Shown one piece after another: positions 18,457 through 26,722 of a DNA stretch of 64,000 nucleotides. The notes beneath the pieces were generated by a model. That model was given only the letters and a program-made list of their open reading frames with translations, was not told where the DNA came from and did not search any database. This DNA is from a virus. The position numbers and the translations under genes are program-made. The first letter of the stretch is position 1; the number at the start of each line of letters is the position of its first letter. The stretch covers positions 1-64,000 of the IMG/VR virus record IMGVR_UViG_3300007734_000748, one strand, 5' to 3'.

Positions 18457-19347
18457 TTAACTTGGAAGATACTTGTCTGCCTTGGTATTGGCAGCGACAT
18501 TTTTAATACTCTTTTTACGAGCGTTCTGGATACGGTCCATCATCGCGTAAAGCTTACGCGCCCCTGCTTCAGAAGAGCCGTTACCAATCTCAGAAACAAT
18601 TCGTGCAGGAATGACAAACTCCCCATCTGCAAGGCGTGCAGGTTGCTTCCCCCCAATAGTAGCAGGGATCGAGTCAGATACACCATCTCCGGGACCTTTT
18701 AGCATACGCCCGCCGTCTGAGTAACCGCCCAGCGTAGAAATTCCCCCGCCCGCCGCTTTGGCCACAGGTACTTGTTGCGCCGCAATATTTTTGGCTTCTT
18801 GGCGCTGGCCCGTCAATGCCGCACCTGCCGCAGAAGGAGCCACGTATTGTGTTGGCGTGAAGTAAGTACGCCCACCTTGGCCGGGGCGGTAATTTGTGGT
18901 GTCACCCAGTGGCACTTGTTGGCGAGTGGCAACTAGACTGGGTATACCGCCCTGGTATCCTTTATACACACCCTGCTGTGTATCTTGGCCCGTTAACCCC
19001 AAACTTTTACCCGCCGCTGCTAAAGCAGCTACACCCAACATTTGCCCAGCAACTCCGTACTTGCTGTTGCCCGAAAGGACATCTTTGGCAAGCTGTCCAC
19101 CCGCGTTAATGGCTTTGAGCCAGTCAGGTGGTTCGGCCCATTTACCAGTTGTTGGATCCAGCCCAGGATTGATTAAGCCCGTTTTAGGGTCAAAGGAATA
19201 GTCTCCGGGGTCTACCCCGCCATAGTCATTGCCCGTATTACCCGTAGTGGGTGGCGTTGGTTCAACAGGAGAAGGATTGTCCACGGGATCGTCTTCCCAA
19301 TAATAGGAAGGCGTGCCGTCGTCTTCGTATAAAACTTTATATCCCAT
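18457..19347 (-). CDS. hypothetical virion protein with DGEFVIPARIVSEIG motif
   Basis: 296 residues from ATG 19347 (MGYKVLYEDDG), preceded by GGAAAGGTTTGAT; the earlier in-frame ATG at 19362 lies in the upstream gene. The C-terminal third carries LADGEFVIPARIVSEIGNGS, then SSEAGARKLYAMMDRI, a motif recurring in phage tail/ejection clusters. The middle is Gly-rich with YxxGxGGRTYFTPTQY. No enzymatic residues seen. Confidence 0.7.
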   Translation of the reverse strand: MGYKVLYEDDGTPSYYWEDDPVDNPSPVEPTPPTTGNTGNDYGGVDPGDYSFDPKTGLINPGLDPTTGKWAEPPDWLKAINAGGQLAKDVLSGNSKYGVAGQMLGVAALAAAGKSLGLTGQDTQQGVYKGYQGGIPSLVATRQQVPLGDTTNYRPGQGGRTYFTPTQYVAPSAAGAALTGQRQEAKNIAAQQVPVAKAAGGGISTLGGYSDGGRMLKGPGDGVSDSIPATIGGKQPARLADGEFVIPARIVSEIGNGSSEAGARKLYAMMDRIQNARKKSIKNVAANTKADKYLPS

Positions 19348-19348
19348 A

Positions 19349-21709
19349 TCAAACCTTTCCAAGTATCTTTAACAGCTCTTCTCGTGAAGTGGGGTCACCC
19401 TCACCACCTAGAATCTTTGCCAACATTGACGCAACGTCATTTTCCTTCGGATTACCTTGCGGTGCAAGGGCTGAAGCTGGCTGGGGCTTGGTCAAGTCCA
19501 ACAAATCTGGTCCGTGCAACAACGGATTACTCTGCACCAATTGCCCTTGCTCATCTGTCTTTTGGGGCGTGCTGTTAAAAACTTGATTTAGCGGTTTGGT
19601 TGGATCAACGTATTTAGGTTCTTCCAGCAGCGGATTACTCTGCACCAATTGCCCTTGCGCGTCCATTTTTTGAGGTGTGCTGGAGAAGTCTTTCCCGCCG
19701 TAGAACACTTTGGCCAACTCAGGCGTGACTGTCTGGTAAGTCACTGGAGCTTGCTGTTGCTGCCCAAAAAGTGCGCCAAGAATGTCGGGTTCTTTTGGTG
19801 TAGTCGGCGTAGTCGGCGTAGTCGGCGTAGCCGGTTTTTTGGATGGGTTAGTTGGTGCAACTGACGGTATTTTGTTACGCCAAGGAAGTGTTGGGTTGTC
19901 AATTGGCTCGCAAGCCCCCGTGCCTACGTTAAAGAGATAACCCTCGGGGCACGGATCAATTGGTTCGCAGGTTTGCGTCTCTGTGTTGAACAGGTAACCT
20001 TCCGGGCAAACATCAAACTCCTCATCAAGCACGCACTTGCTGCCGTCCCAGTGCCAACCTTCGGCACAATTCTCTGGGCCATCGTCATCCATTACGCACT
20101 TGCTACCGTCCCAGTGCCAACCTTCGGCGCAACCCTCTGGGCCGTCTATTGGCTCTTTATCATCTATTGGAACGCATGTTTTAGATGCAAAATCATATAC
20201 ATAGCCTTCTTGACAGTCTTCAGGCTTTTCAGGCGGCTCTTCGTCGTCGGGCACGCACATGCTGCCGTCCCAGTGCCAACCTTCGGCGCAGGGGTCAGGT
20301 GTTGGCTCAGGTGGCGGCTCAGGTGGCGGCTCAGGTGGCGGCTCAGGTGGCGGCTCAGGTGGCGGCTCAGGTGGCGGCTTAGGGGTTGGAGTGGGCTGCG
20401 TAGCCTTTGTGTCATTTACAAAAGTATCAAATTCTTTGTTGAAGGTGTTTCTATCCGTGTACCAAATAAATTTGTTGAGTTCGTCAGCCGTAGCTTCCCG
20501 GCCAAACTCTTTTTGGATTCTTGCATTTGCATCAATGCCGTTTGCAACAGCGCCAAGTCCGGCAGAAATAGCTGCCTGTAGCGTGGCAGCGTCTATCTGT
20601 TTTCCGGATTTACCTTGCAGGTTTGTAACAACAGCGGCATTAAAAACTTTCTGTATGGGTTTTGGAAGATCAGCAAAACCAGAAATTGCCCCAGCAGCGG
20701 CGTTCACGCCCGCTTGAATGCCGCCGTCAATAAAAGCTTTACCAACGTCTTTGCCGTACAGTCCTTGGATAACTGAGTTGGTTCCTGCGCCGGTTAAAAT
20801 AGTTTTTGCAACTGCGTTTGTGTCTACGGGAAGCGCCCAGTTTATCCCTTGAGTAACTAAATCTCCAACTTTGCCCGCTGCATAAATTTTGGCTAAATCA
20901 ACAACACCTTGTTCAAGATTACCTGTTGTCAGTGCGTTAATAGTTGCAGCTGTGGCGGCTGAAGACGTAGCATAAGTAGCCCCCAAACCGCTCCCTGGGG
21001 CTATAACTTCTAGCACGATCGGCATGAGCGCGTTAACTGTTGGGAGACCCGCCCTCAGTCTATCTGCCAACCACCCTTGCAGGTAATACTCGTACCCTCT
21101 TGTTCCTGCGTACCTTGAGTTGCCATCAATAAATTGTTGGCTAACCATTTGATCGCTAAGCTTAACTGGGTTTGATACATAAGCTATTGAGTTAAGCGCC
21201 CAATCAGGTGCAGCAGTAGGTTTACCAATTCCTACAATTGCGGGGTTGTCTCCATCTATGACGTAACTACTTGCAAGGATTGACGGGTAATCCCCCGTAC
21301 CAATAATTCCAGCGGCCTGTGCGTCAGATTTACTCCATACAAAGCCATCAGTCCCACCAATATTGGTTTGTGCGGCATTTTTAAATGTGTTAGGGCCGAG
21401 AAAAGCTTTGTTATACAGCTGCCTTCCATCACTAACCACACCCCTGTTGACAAAATCTCGCGGCACAAAATAGTAAGAGTTACCATCTACGCCAGTCAAT
21501 GCTTGCCCACCGACAAAGTCCCCATAAAGAACTGAAGGGCTACCCCCCAGCGTAGTTGGGGTGACATCGGCGTTTAGATATTTGGCGCTTTCAGCAGTTT
21601 TTGTTTTTGCTATTTCTTTTTCTCTGGCTGCCGCTTCTTGGGCGGCTTTTTCCCGTTCAGCCCTTTGAGATGCCTCATATTCTTGAAAAAGTCTACTAAA
21701 ATTTCCCAT
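19349..21709 (-). CDS. repeat-bearing virion protein with Cys-pair modules
   Basis: 786 residues. The N-terminal 60 are a charged coiled coil (EKAAQEAAAREKEIAKTK), followed by a roughly 350-residue globular part. Then comes a PEPP linker (about residues 444-467) and six Cys-pair units between about 474 and 605. Three read C-AEGWHWDGS-x-C and three C-(Q/P)EGY-x8-9-C, separated by acidic prolines. The C-terminal region holds two copies of a STPQK-x-D-x-QGQLVQSNPLL unit. The Cys units suggest small disulfide- or zinc-stabilised binding knobs on an exposed spike. No exact family is recognised. Confidence 0.75.
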   Translation of the reverse strand: MGNFSRLFQEYEASQRAEREKAAQEAAAREKEIAKTKTAESAKYLNADVTPTTLGGSPSVLYGDFVGGQALTGVDGNSYYFVPRDFVNRGVVSDGRQLYNKAFLGPNTFKNAAQTNIGGTDGFVWSKSDAQAAGIIGTGDYPSILASSYVIDGDNPAIVGIGKPTAAPDWALNSIAYVSNPVKLSDQMVSQQFIDGNSRYAGTRGYEYYLQGWLADRLRAGLPTVNALMPIVLEVIAPGSGLGATYATSSAATAATINALTTGNLEQGVVDLAKIYAAGKVGDLVTQGINWALPVDTNAVAKTILTGAGTNSVIQGLYGKDVGKAFIDGGIQAGVNAAAGAISGFADLPKPIQKVFNAAVVTNLQGKSGKQIDAATLQAAISAGLGAVANGIDANARIQKEFGREATADELNKFIWYTDRNTFNKEFDTFVNDTKATQPTPTPKPPPEPPPEPPPEPPPEPPPEPPPEPTPDPCAEGWHWDGSMCVPDDEEPPEKPEDCQEGYVYDFASKTCVPIDDKEPIDGPEGCAEGWHWDGSKCVMDDDGPENCAEGWHWDGSKCVLDEEFDVCPEGYLFNTETQTCEPIDPCPEGYLFNVGTGACEPIDNPTLPWRNKIPSVAPTNPSKKPATPTTPTTPTTPKEPDILGALFGQQQQAPVTYQTVTPELAKVFYGGKDFSSTPQKMDAQGQLVQSNPLLEEPKYVDPTKPLNQVFNSTPQKTDEQGQLVQSNPLLHGPDLLDLTKPQPASALAPQGNPKENDVASMLAKILGGEGDPTSREELLKILGKV
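20310..20381 (-). repeat. 12-bp tandem repeat, six copies
   Basis: Plus-strand unit GGTGGCGGCTCA, six consecutive copies (the last ends CTTA). On the coding minus strand it encodes repeating Pro-Glu-Pro-Pro. It lies within the 786-residue virion gene and is a site for slippage that would change linker length. Confidence 0.95.
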
Positions 21710-22092
21710 TACAGCACCACCTCTGCTCTGTATGTACGGTACTGTCCGCCGTCAATTCTTTCGACTATATATGGCACATTAATCCATTTGTAAATGTTCA
21801 TGAGCTTGAGATTGTCAAAGTATGTCTCAGCCTTTTTGAAGCCTTCCTTGGACATGCAATCCAAGAACTCACGCAGATTAGATGCAAACTTCGTCCAGTG
21901 CTCTGCATTTGCTGGATGCCACTCGACCACATCGTCCTTGGGTATTACGGTGAACAAGGTGTTGCCAATCTTCTTGATCTGTCCCTTGGCGTCAAAAAGC
22001 ATCGTGCCAACGTAGTAGCCATCCAACATGGACATGTTTTCGTCGTAGTTGTTTGCCAGATCAACGGCAAGGATCTCTTTAATTTCCATCAT
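21709..22092 (-). CDS. hypothetical small structural or assembly protein
   Basis: 127 residues (126 if the second ATG of ATGATG is used; either overlaps the preceding stop). Compact alpha/beta composition, with WHPANAEHWTKFASNLREFL and a C-terminal GGQYRTYRAEVVL strand. No motif recognised. It lies between the C1q-like protein and the 786-residue spike-like protein. Confidence 0.7.
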   Translation of the reverse strand: MMEIKEILAVDLANNYDENMSMLDGYYVGTMLFDAKGQIKKIGNTLFTVIPKDDVVEWHPANAEHWTKFASNLREFLDCMSKEGFKKAETYFDNLKLMNIYKWINVPYIVERIDGGQYRTYRAEVVL

Positions 22093-22757
22093 GCCACCGG
22101 TAAAGCTGAAACAAATGAAAGGGTAGCCACAACCGATTGAGTTGATGGCTTGGTGGGAGTGCCAGAGGCGGCGTAGTATTGAATGCTCACATTTGCGCTG
22201 GTGGTTGACCAGTAAATTTGAACATAGTCATTCTCTGCCATTTGCAGGTAATAGTTCCAGCCAATGATGCTGTGAAATGGATCTGCGGGTGTTTTTCTTG
22301 CTGGCATGCCAACTTTGCCAGTTGACCCGGTTATGTCAGCGGAGGATCCCCCATCATTGCCTTGGCGTAGCCAGATAAAAATATCTTGCGGGGCAGTGTC
22401 TGTTGACTGCACCTGGGCACTAAACTGCAGGTTGTATATACCGGCGTTTTCAACCGTTATCTTAGATGAACTGATGCTGACCCCGTTGGTAAAATCCGTG
22501 GTATTGAGCGTCATCAGTGTGGCTGTATTGGCCGTGGTGGTTTGGCTTTGACCGCTGGAGAATGCCCCGTAGGGAAAGTTTATATATTTGCCCCCGGTCG
22601 TGTCCAACAGATTTCCAAATGCGCTATCTATCTGATTGAAATAGATGCGAAGCATGTTGCGGAACTGATCCTCATCCAATTTGACGTAGTTAATAGGAGG
22701 AATGGACAGAGCAGGTGCTCTGAATTTTCGCAGAAATCGGGTAAAAACTGTTGCCAT
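22089..22757 (-). CDS. virion protein with C1q/TNF-like beta-sandwich
   Basis: 222 residues. A short basic N terminus is followed by FRNMLRIYFNQIDSAFGNLL, then a beta-rich domain with the ITVENAGIYNLQFSAQVQST pattern and an aromatic C-terminal strand. This is the usual look of C1q-like jelly-roll domains at phage tail tips or fibres, which trimerise and bind surfaces. Directly follows the gp10-like gene with a shared base. Confidence 0.7.
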   Translation of the reverse strand: MATVFTRFLRKFRAPALSIPPINYVKLDEDQFRNMLRIYFNQIDSAFGNLLDTTGGKYINFPYGAFSSGQSQTTTANTATLMTLNTTDFTNGVSISSSKITVENAGIYNLQFSAQVQSTDTAPQDIFIWLRQGNDGGSSADITGSTGKVGMPARKTPADPFHSIIGWNYYLQMAENDYVQIYWSTTSANVSIQYYAASGTPTKPSTQSVVATLSFVSALPVA

Positions 22758-24874
22758 CAGCGCCTGCCGTCCTGGCGAATGTCAATTCTGGGTGAACCAG
22801 CTTGCCACTGAACACCCAGCGCAGTCGAACGGTACTCCATTGCCATCTGACGGCCACGCACCCTGATGTAAACCTGCCCTGTAAACTCCTCAATGGGGAC
22901 TGTGGCAGTGCGGGTAACGGAGGCGTCACTTGACCCGCCCAGCGACTGAGGCACGTTATACCCAGAACCAGAGTTCTGCATGGGTTTGAGATACATTGTG
23001 ATCTGTGGATTGGTGACGGTTGATCCGCTGAACTTAACATCAGGAAGAACCCGCCACACAAAGCCAAACTTATCCCCATCGTCCACATCAAATTCTGCGG
23101 ATGTGATGAAAGATTCGATTGCCACAGCCGTCCCAGTGGTGTTGTCATCTACGCCAACTTCATGGTTGACCAGATTTTTGTCATAGGTGGCGGCAAGAGG
23201 GTAATCCCTTAAACCAGAATCCAGCCATGCGGTGCGGGCCAAAGATCCGTAATACCAGCAGCCTTGCCCCTGATTTTCAGCATAGTTGTAAATGACATAA
23301 CTATCCACAGTGGTGCTTGTGCCAGAGCAATAGAACCACCAGATCTCATTAAATCCTTCGTTTGTTCCCGAAAATACCTGATCAAACTGTTGCTTGTTGA
23401 TGTTCTCAAAAACATATTGGCGCAGATCACAGTTCAGGGTTTGGGTTGTTCCCTGGTATTTGTAGAACTTATCCACACCCATCCAATAAGCCACGCCATT
23501 GGCGTAGGCAACTGCATTTTCTGATGCAATTGATAAATTATCCCCTACAAGTTGTGAACTCCAAACAATAGGAGCACCCACATATTGGAGTGAATAAAGA
23601 GATGAGTCTGTCCAGGTCAAGATCTCTTGGCGGGCCTGCATGGCTGTGATGATTTGTGAGCCATGAGAGAGCAGCAAGCTACCGGCTTGATTTGTCGCGG
23701 CTGGAGACCAATTCACAACAGATTCCTGATCAGACCAGCGAATCAACATGGGGTTTTGGGTGGTTGAGCCGTAATCATTTGCGCCAAAGGCAAAAACAAA
23801 TCTGCTTACATCAGATACCAAAATATAGTTTTGGATGATTGGCGCGGCAGAGGCATTTGCCAAGCTGGTTATATTTATACCCCTTGATGATACGGATTGA
23901 GTCCCAGATTGTGTTCCGCTGGTATTGATATTTGCCCCGCCATAGGTGGCGGTGAGATTACAGGTTGCTCCAGACGAGTTGGAAACATAGTAGACAGTGC
24001 CCACAGAAAGGCCCGTGGGTAATGCTCCGGTGCTGTTTAGCTGGATTGCTGTTCCATTTGGAACATTACTCAAAGAGGAAAATGTGACCACAGCAGGGCT
24101 TGCAATGGTAATCGTGACCTCAGACGATGCAACACCAATGTTTGCATTCCAGTAATAAATTGGCCCCGCTCTTGGGCCAAATATCAAATCCTGCCCAAAG
24201 TTGTTTTGGCTCCATAACCTTAAGGCATCTGTTTGTGTTTGACCGTTGCCCCATGTTCCATAGCCCCACGGGCCAGTGCCCCACCCCGTCAGGGGAACCG
24301 TGTATGAAGGCCCAGTGTTGATCTGGTACTGGGTAATGACTGTCCCGCCGTGCCCCGTGTCTGAAGCGTTGGCAGTAGCGGACACCGTGATGGTGTAGTT
24401 GTTTATGTCAATGACTGTGACTTGAAACTGGCCGGTCAAAACTGCCGCCGTGATGTTTCCACCAAGGCTGGTTATACCTGCGCCACTATAAGAGACATAG
24501 TCCCCGGTAATGCAGCCGTGGGCTGTATCAGCCACTGCAATAACAGCAGAACTTGTCGTTGCGGTAAATGGGTTGGTAAGAGTTACCGTCTCTCGAATCG
24601 GGGTGATGTCGTTGTAAACACCGCCACGCTCAATGTAAAACTTTAAGTTTGTGCCAACACCCAGCAAGTTTAAACTGCTAAGAGTTACCCAGTTCCACAG
24701 GGATCGGCAAAAGCCGAGAAATGTAGTCGCAGAGATTTGTTGCCAGCCGCCAATCTTCTCAGGAGTGCCTTGGCGAAAACGAATCTTGTCGCAGTCATAC
24801 CAACCATTCTCATTGGTGTAGCGGGTGTTCTCCTTGTTTACACCGGGTCTGAGAGTCAGTTTTTTGAGTGGCAT
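22757..24874 (-). CDS. P22 gp10-like packaged-DNA stabilisation protein
   Basis: 705 residues. The N terminus KKLTLRPGVNKENTRYTNEN and the segment CDKIRFRQGTPEKIGGW match the stabilisation/tail-hub family of P22-like phages, which seals the portal channel after packaging. The middle has an Ig-like insertion and GWGTGPWGYGTWGNG. The C-terminal half has WSDQES and the conserved VDKFYKYQGTTQTL region. Together with the P22-type portal this argues for a podovirus neck. Confidence 0.85.
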   Translation of the reverse strand: MPLKKLTLRPGVNKENTRYTNENGWYDCDKIRFRQGTPEKIGGWQQISATTFLGFCRSLWNWVTLSSLNLLGVGTNLKFYIERGGVYNDITPIRETVTLTNPFTATTSSAVIAVADTAHGCITGDYVSYSGAGITSLGGNITAAVLTGQFQVTVIDINNYTITVSATANASDTGHGGTVITQYQINTGPSYTVPLTGWGTGPWGYGTWGNGQTQTDALRLWSQNNFGQDLIFGPRAGPIYYWNANIGVASSEVTITIASPAVVTFSSLSNVPNGTAIQLNSTGALPTGLSVGTVYYVSNSSGATCNLTATYGGANINTSGTQSGTQSVSSRGINITSLANASAAPIIQNYILVSDVSRFVFAFGANDYGSTTQNPMLIRWSDQESVVNWSPAATNQAGSLLLSHGSQIITAMQARQEILTWTDSSLYSLQYVGAPIVWSSQLVGDNLSIASENAVAYANGVAYWMGVDKFYKYQGTTQTLNCDLRQYVFENINKQQFDQVFSGTNEGFNEIWWFYCSGTSTTVDSYVIYNYAENQGQGCWYYGSLARTAWLDSGLRDYPLAATYDKNLVNHEVGVDDNTTGTAVAIESFITSAEFDVDDGDKFGFVWRVLPDVKFSGSTVTNPQITMYLKPMQNSGSGYNVPQSLGGSSDASVTRTATVPIEEFTGQVYIRVRGRQMAMEYRSTALGVQWQAGSPRIDIRQDGRR

Positions 24875-24882
24875 GATCTACC

Positions 24883-25359
24883 TTATGACAAGAACATGGC
24901 TCGTTCATCGATACGCCGATTTTGCAGCCCTTTGAGTATTTTCCCACCAGCCATGCAATACTTCAAGAGTTCTTCCGCAGCACCCGCTTTATCGCCCCGA
25001 AGCAGCTTTTGACGAAGCGTTGAACGCTGGAGTGTCCCAAGACCGACATTGAAACTAAAGCTAACAAGGCTATCAAACATGCCTTGTGTAAGGGGAACTG
25101 GGCAAAACTGAGCAACTCCACGCTCGAACCTTGCAAGATCAGACCTGAGAATCCCATCGACTTCTTCCTTGGTAAATTGCCTGTTGTCTTCCGGGCGCAG
25201 GGGGACATTCATGCGCTCGGCCATTGGTAGCTTGGCCTGCTCGGGGTACATTACATGGCCCACGCCGATCGTCCAGAGGTTTGCCGGGCAACGATATGGC
25301 TTGTACCGCACCCCTTCATGGTGGCGGATGACCTCGCAAGCCTGGGGGCTGATGTTCAT
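24883..25359 (-). CDS. endolysin, GH24 lysozyme
   Basis: 158 residues from ATG 25359 (MNISPQACEVIRHHEG), which overlaps the holin stop. The longer in-frame start at 25401 would lie inside the holin gene. The catalytic pattern E-x8-C-x5-T of phage lysozymes is intact: E15, C24, T30. No signal peptide or N-terminal anchor, so release across the inner membrane would depend on the holin. It cleaves the MurNAc-GlcNAc bonds of peptidoglycan at lysis. Confidence 0.92.
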   Translation of the reverse strand: MNISPQACEVIRHHEGVRYKPYRCPANLWTIGVGHVMYPEQAKLPMAERMNVPLRPEDNRQFTKEEVDGILRSDLARFERGVAQFCPVPLTQGMFDSLVSFSFNVGLGTLQRSTLRQKLLRGDKAGAAEELLKYCMAGGKILKGLQNRRIDERAMFLS

Positions 25360-25859
25360 TTTTTGAACGCTTGACCGCCAAACCAGAACGACACAATACA
25401 AGCCCAGATGATCTGGGTTTCGTCATCCCACAGATTGTCCAGGGCCACAACAAAATCCACGCCCGTGTGCCAAGCGTAGTAAAAACCAAAGACCTCCACG
25501 AACATGAACATCAGGAACATGCCGTAGGTAATCACAGAGCGGGTTGCGGCCCTCATGTTGATCACCCAGGTACTTGCCCCTTGGCCCAAGGCTATATCGT
25601 GGGCGTAGAGGGCTTGGCGCTCTTGCATGGCGGTCTGGGCATTGGTCACATCTGCGTTGATCTGAATCTGCTCGGTTTGGATGTGCTCAATGCGCTCCTG
25701 GGCCTCCAAGCCAGCCTTTTTGAGGGCCAGTTCACGCTCGGTCTGCATGGCGGCAAGGGCAAGCTCATGTTTCTTGTCTGCCCGGTCTTGGAAAAATTCA
25801 AGGATTTTGGGCAGGCCGCCCATTAGGAAGCTGATTAGGCTGGAGAACAGGGTTAACAT
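25356..25859 (-). CDS. holin, three-TM (GTA-type) family
   Basis: 167 residues from ATG 25859, behind GAGGAAAGAAAAA. An upstream TTG at 25877 is possible but lacks a site of its own. An amphipathic N-terminal helix (LFSSLISFLMGGLPKILEFF), a long charged coil, then hydrophobic spans at about 110-130 (ITYGMFLMFMFVEVFGFYYA) and 148-165 (IIWACIVSFWFGG). This layout fits the GTA-type three-TM holins. ATGA overlap with the endolysin supports a lysis pair. Confidence 0.8.
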   Translation of the reverse strand: MLTLFSSLISFLMGGLPKILEFFQDRADKKHELALAAMQTERELALKKAGLEAQERIEHIQTEQIQINADVTNAQTAMQERQALYAHDIALGQGASTWVINMRAATRSVITYGMFLMFMFVEVFGFYYAWHTGVDFVVALDNLWDDETQIIWACIVSFWFGGQAFKK

Positions 25860-26145
25860 TTTTTCTTTCCTCTTCAATTTGCTTTCGCAGTTTCTCGGTC
25901 TTTTCCATCTGGGCCTTGGCCTCTCGCTTCACCACCATTGTGTCTACATATAGCATCCCAACCAGCGGGATTACCAACACAAAAACCAGCGCAAACAGAA
26001 TCAAGACAAGTAGGTATCCAATCGACCCCGATGATGAAGATTGATTATCCACATTAGGCATATCAGGTAGGCGACTACGAAAACCACCACCACTGTTTCC
26101 AACACCCTGTCCAGTATCTGATTTTTTAACCTTTGTCGCCGCCAT
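25798..26145 (-). CDS. single-pass membrane protein of the lysis cassette
   Basis: 115 residues. A soluble Ser/Gly-rich N terminus, one strong membrane span (GYLLVLILFALVFVLVIPLV, about 42-62), then a charged coiled coil and a proline-rich end. It overlaps the holin gene by 62 bases and the 189-residue gene upstream by 145 bases in another frame. The span-plus-coil layout resembles an inner-membrane spanin, but no lipoprotein partner with a lipobox is seen, so that role is a guess. Confidence 0.65.
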   Translation of the reverse strand: MAATKVKKSDTGQGVGNSGGGFRSRLPDMPNVDNQSSSSGSIGYLLVLILFALVFVLVIPLVGMLYVDTMVVKREAKAQMEKTEKLRKQIEEERKNVNPVLQPNQLPNGRPAQNP

Positions 26146-26570
26146 GCTTTCATCCGTTTTTCATGCAACTCCCGTGCCGCTTGTTCCGATTTCTGATCCA
26201 ACAGCCGTTGATACTCCTCAACGATTTCCCGCCAGAGATCAGGCATCCCCATCTCCCAGCGCACCATTCTCTCCAAATCGGCATAAAACTGCTTGGTCTG
26301 CCGCAGATACATCACGTTGTCTATGGCTTGTGTGGCTAGATCGTCTTTGATCCCCTTTTTCCTGTTGTCTTCACGCTGAACCTCTGCTTTTTCATGGCTG
26401 GCCTCTAACTCTGCGTGGCCCTTGAAAAAGCTTGAAAGGGCTGTACCAACCTCACCTGTGATCTTTGACAGATCAGACCCGGTTTTCTTCAGGTCTTGGT
26501 AAACGCTGATGCAGCCCTTGATGCCTTCATATGCCCCTTTGCACAGGGTAAACGCTGTTACTGGGTCAAT
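26001..26570 (-). CDS. C-terminal-anchored membrane protein, apparent ATT start
   Basis: About 189 residues. The frame is open from 26606 to TGA 26003-26001 but has no ATG, GTG or TTG before GTG 26315, which would remove a conserved-looking N-terminal half (DPVTAFTLCKGAYEGIKGC, then SKITGEVGTALSSFFKGHAE). The I-D-P-V-T-A-F opening is where related phage proteins begin. It reads ATT GAC CCA at 26570, with GGAG five bases upstream. The centre has YLRQTKQFYADLERMVRWEM, and one membrane span lies near the C terminus (VLETVVVVFVVAYLICLMW). Its location suggests lysis or membrane association. Confidence 0.65.
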   Translation of the reverse strand: MDPVTAFTLCKGAYEGIKGCISVYQDLKKTGSDLSKITGEVGTALSSFFKGHAELEASHEKAEVQREDNRKKGIKDDLATQAIDNVMYLRQTKQFYADLERMVRWEMGMPDLWREIVEEYQRLLDQKSEQAARELHEKRMKAWRRQRLKNQILDRVLETVVVVFVVAYLICLMWIINLHHRGRLDTYLS

Positions 26571-26722
26571 GGCTGCTCCGCTACGGTCTCTGGTGGCACT
26601 TGAGGGTCAGCCTGTTCCTTGATGTGCAACATCAAAGCCATTGCATTGGTCTTGGCTGGGAGTTCCCCCAAAGCCCCAAGGATCATGTTTACAGCGTCAA
26701 TTGGCAGTTCCAGTTTTATCAT
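26558..26722 (-). CDS. small hypothetical protein
   Basis: 54 residues: MIKLELPIDAVNMILGALGE followed by LPAKTNAMALMLHIK and an acidic tail ending EQPLTQ. ATG 26722 overlaps the stop of the fibre gene (ATGA). TAA 26560-26558 lies just after the putative ATT start of the next gene. Short proteins of this LELPxxAVNxxLxxLGxLP type are frequent beside phage fibre and lysis genes; role unknown. Confidence 0.75.
   Translation of the reverse strand: MIKLELPIDAVNMILGALGELPAKTNAMALMLHIKEQADPQVPPETVAEQPLTQ

Noticed and set aside
20310-20381. CRISPR-like regular repeat
   Set aside because: 12-bp units are directly adjacent with no spacers and encode a Pro-Glu linker in frame.
20259-20717. 152-residue plus-strand frame with GGGSGGGS repeats
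   Set aside because: Antisense reading of the Pro-Glu tandem repeat in the 786-residue gene.
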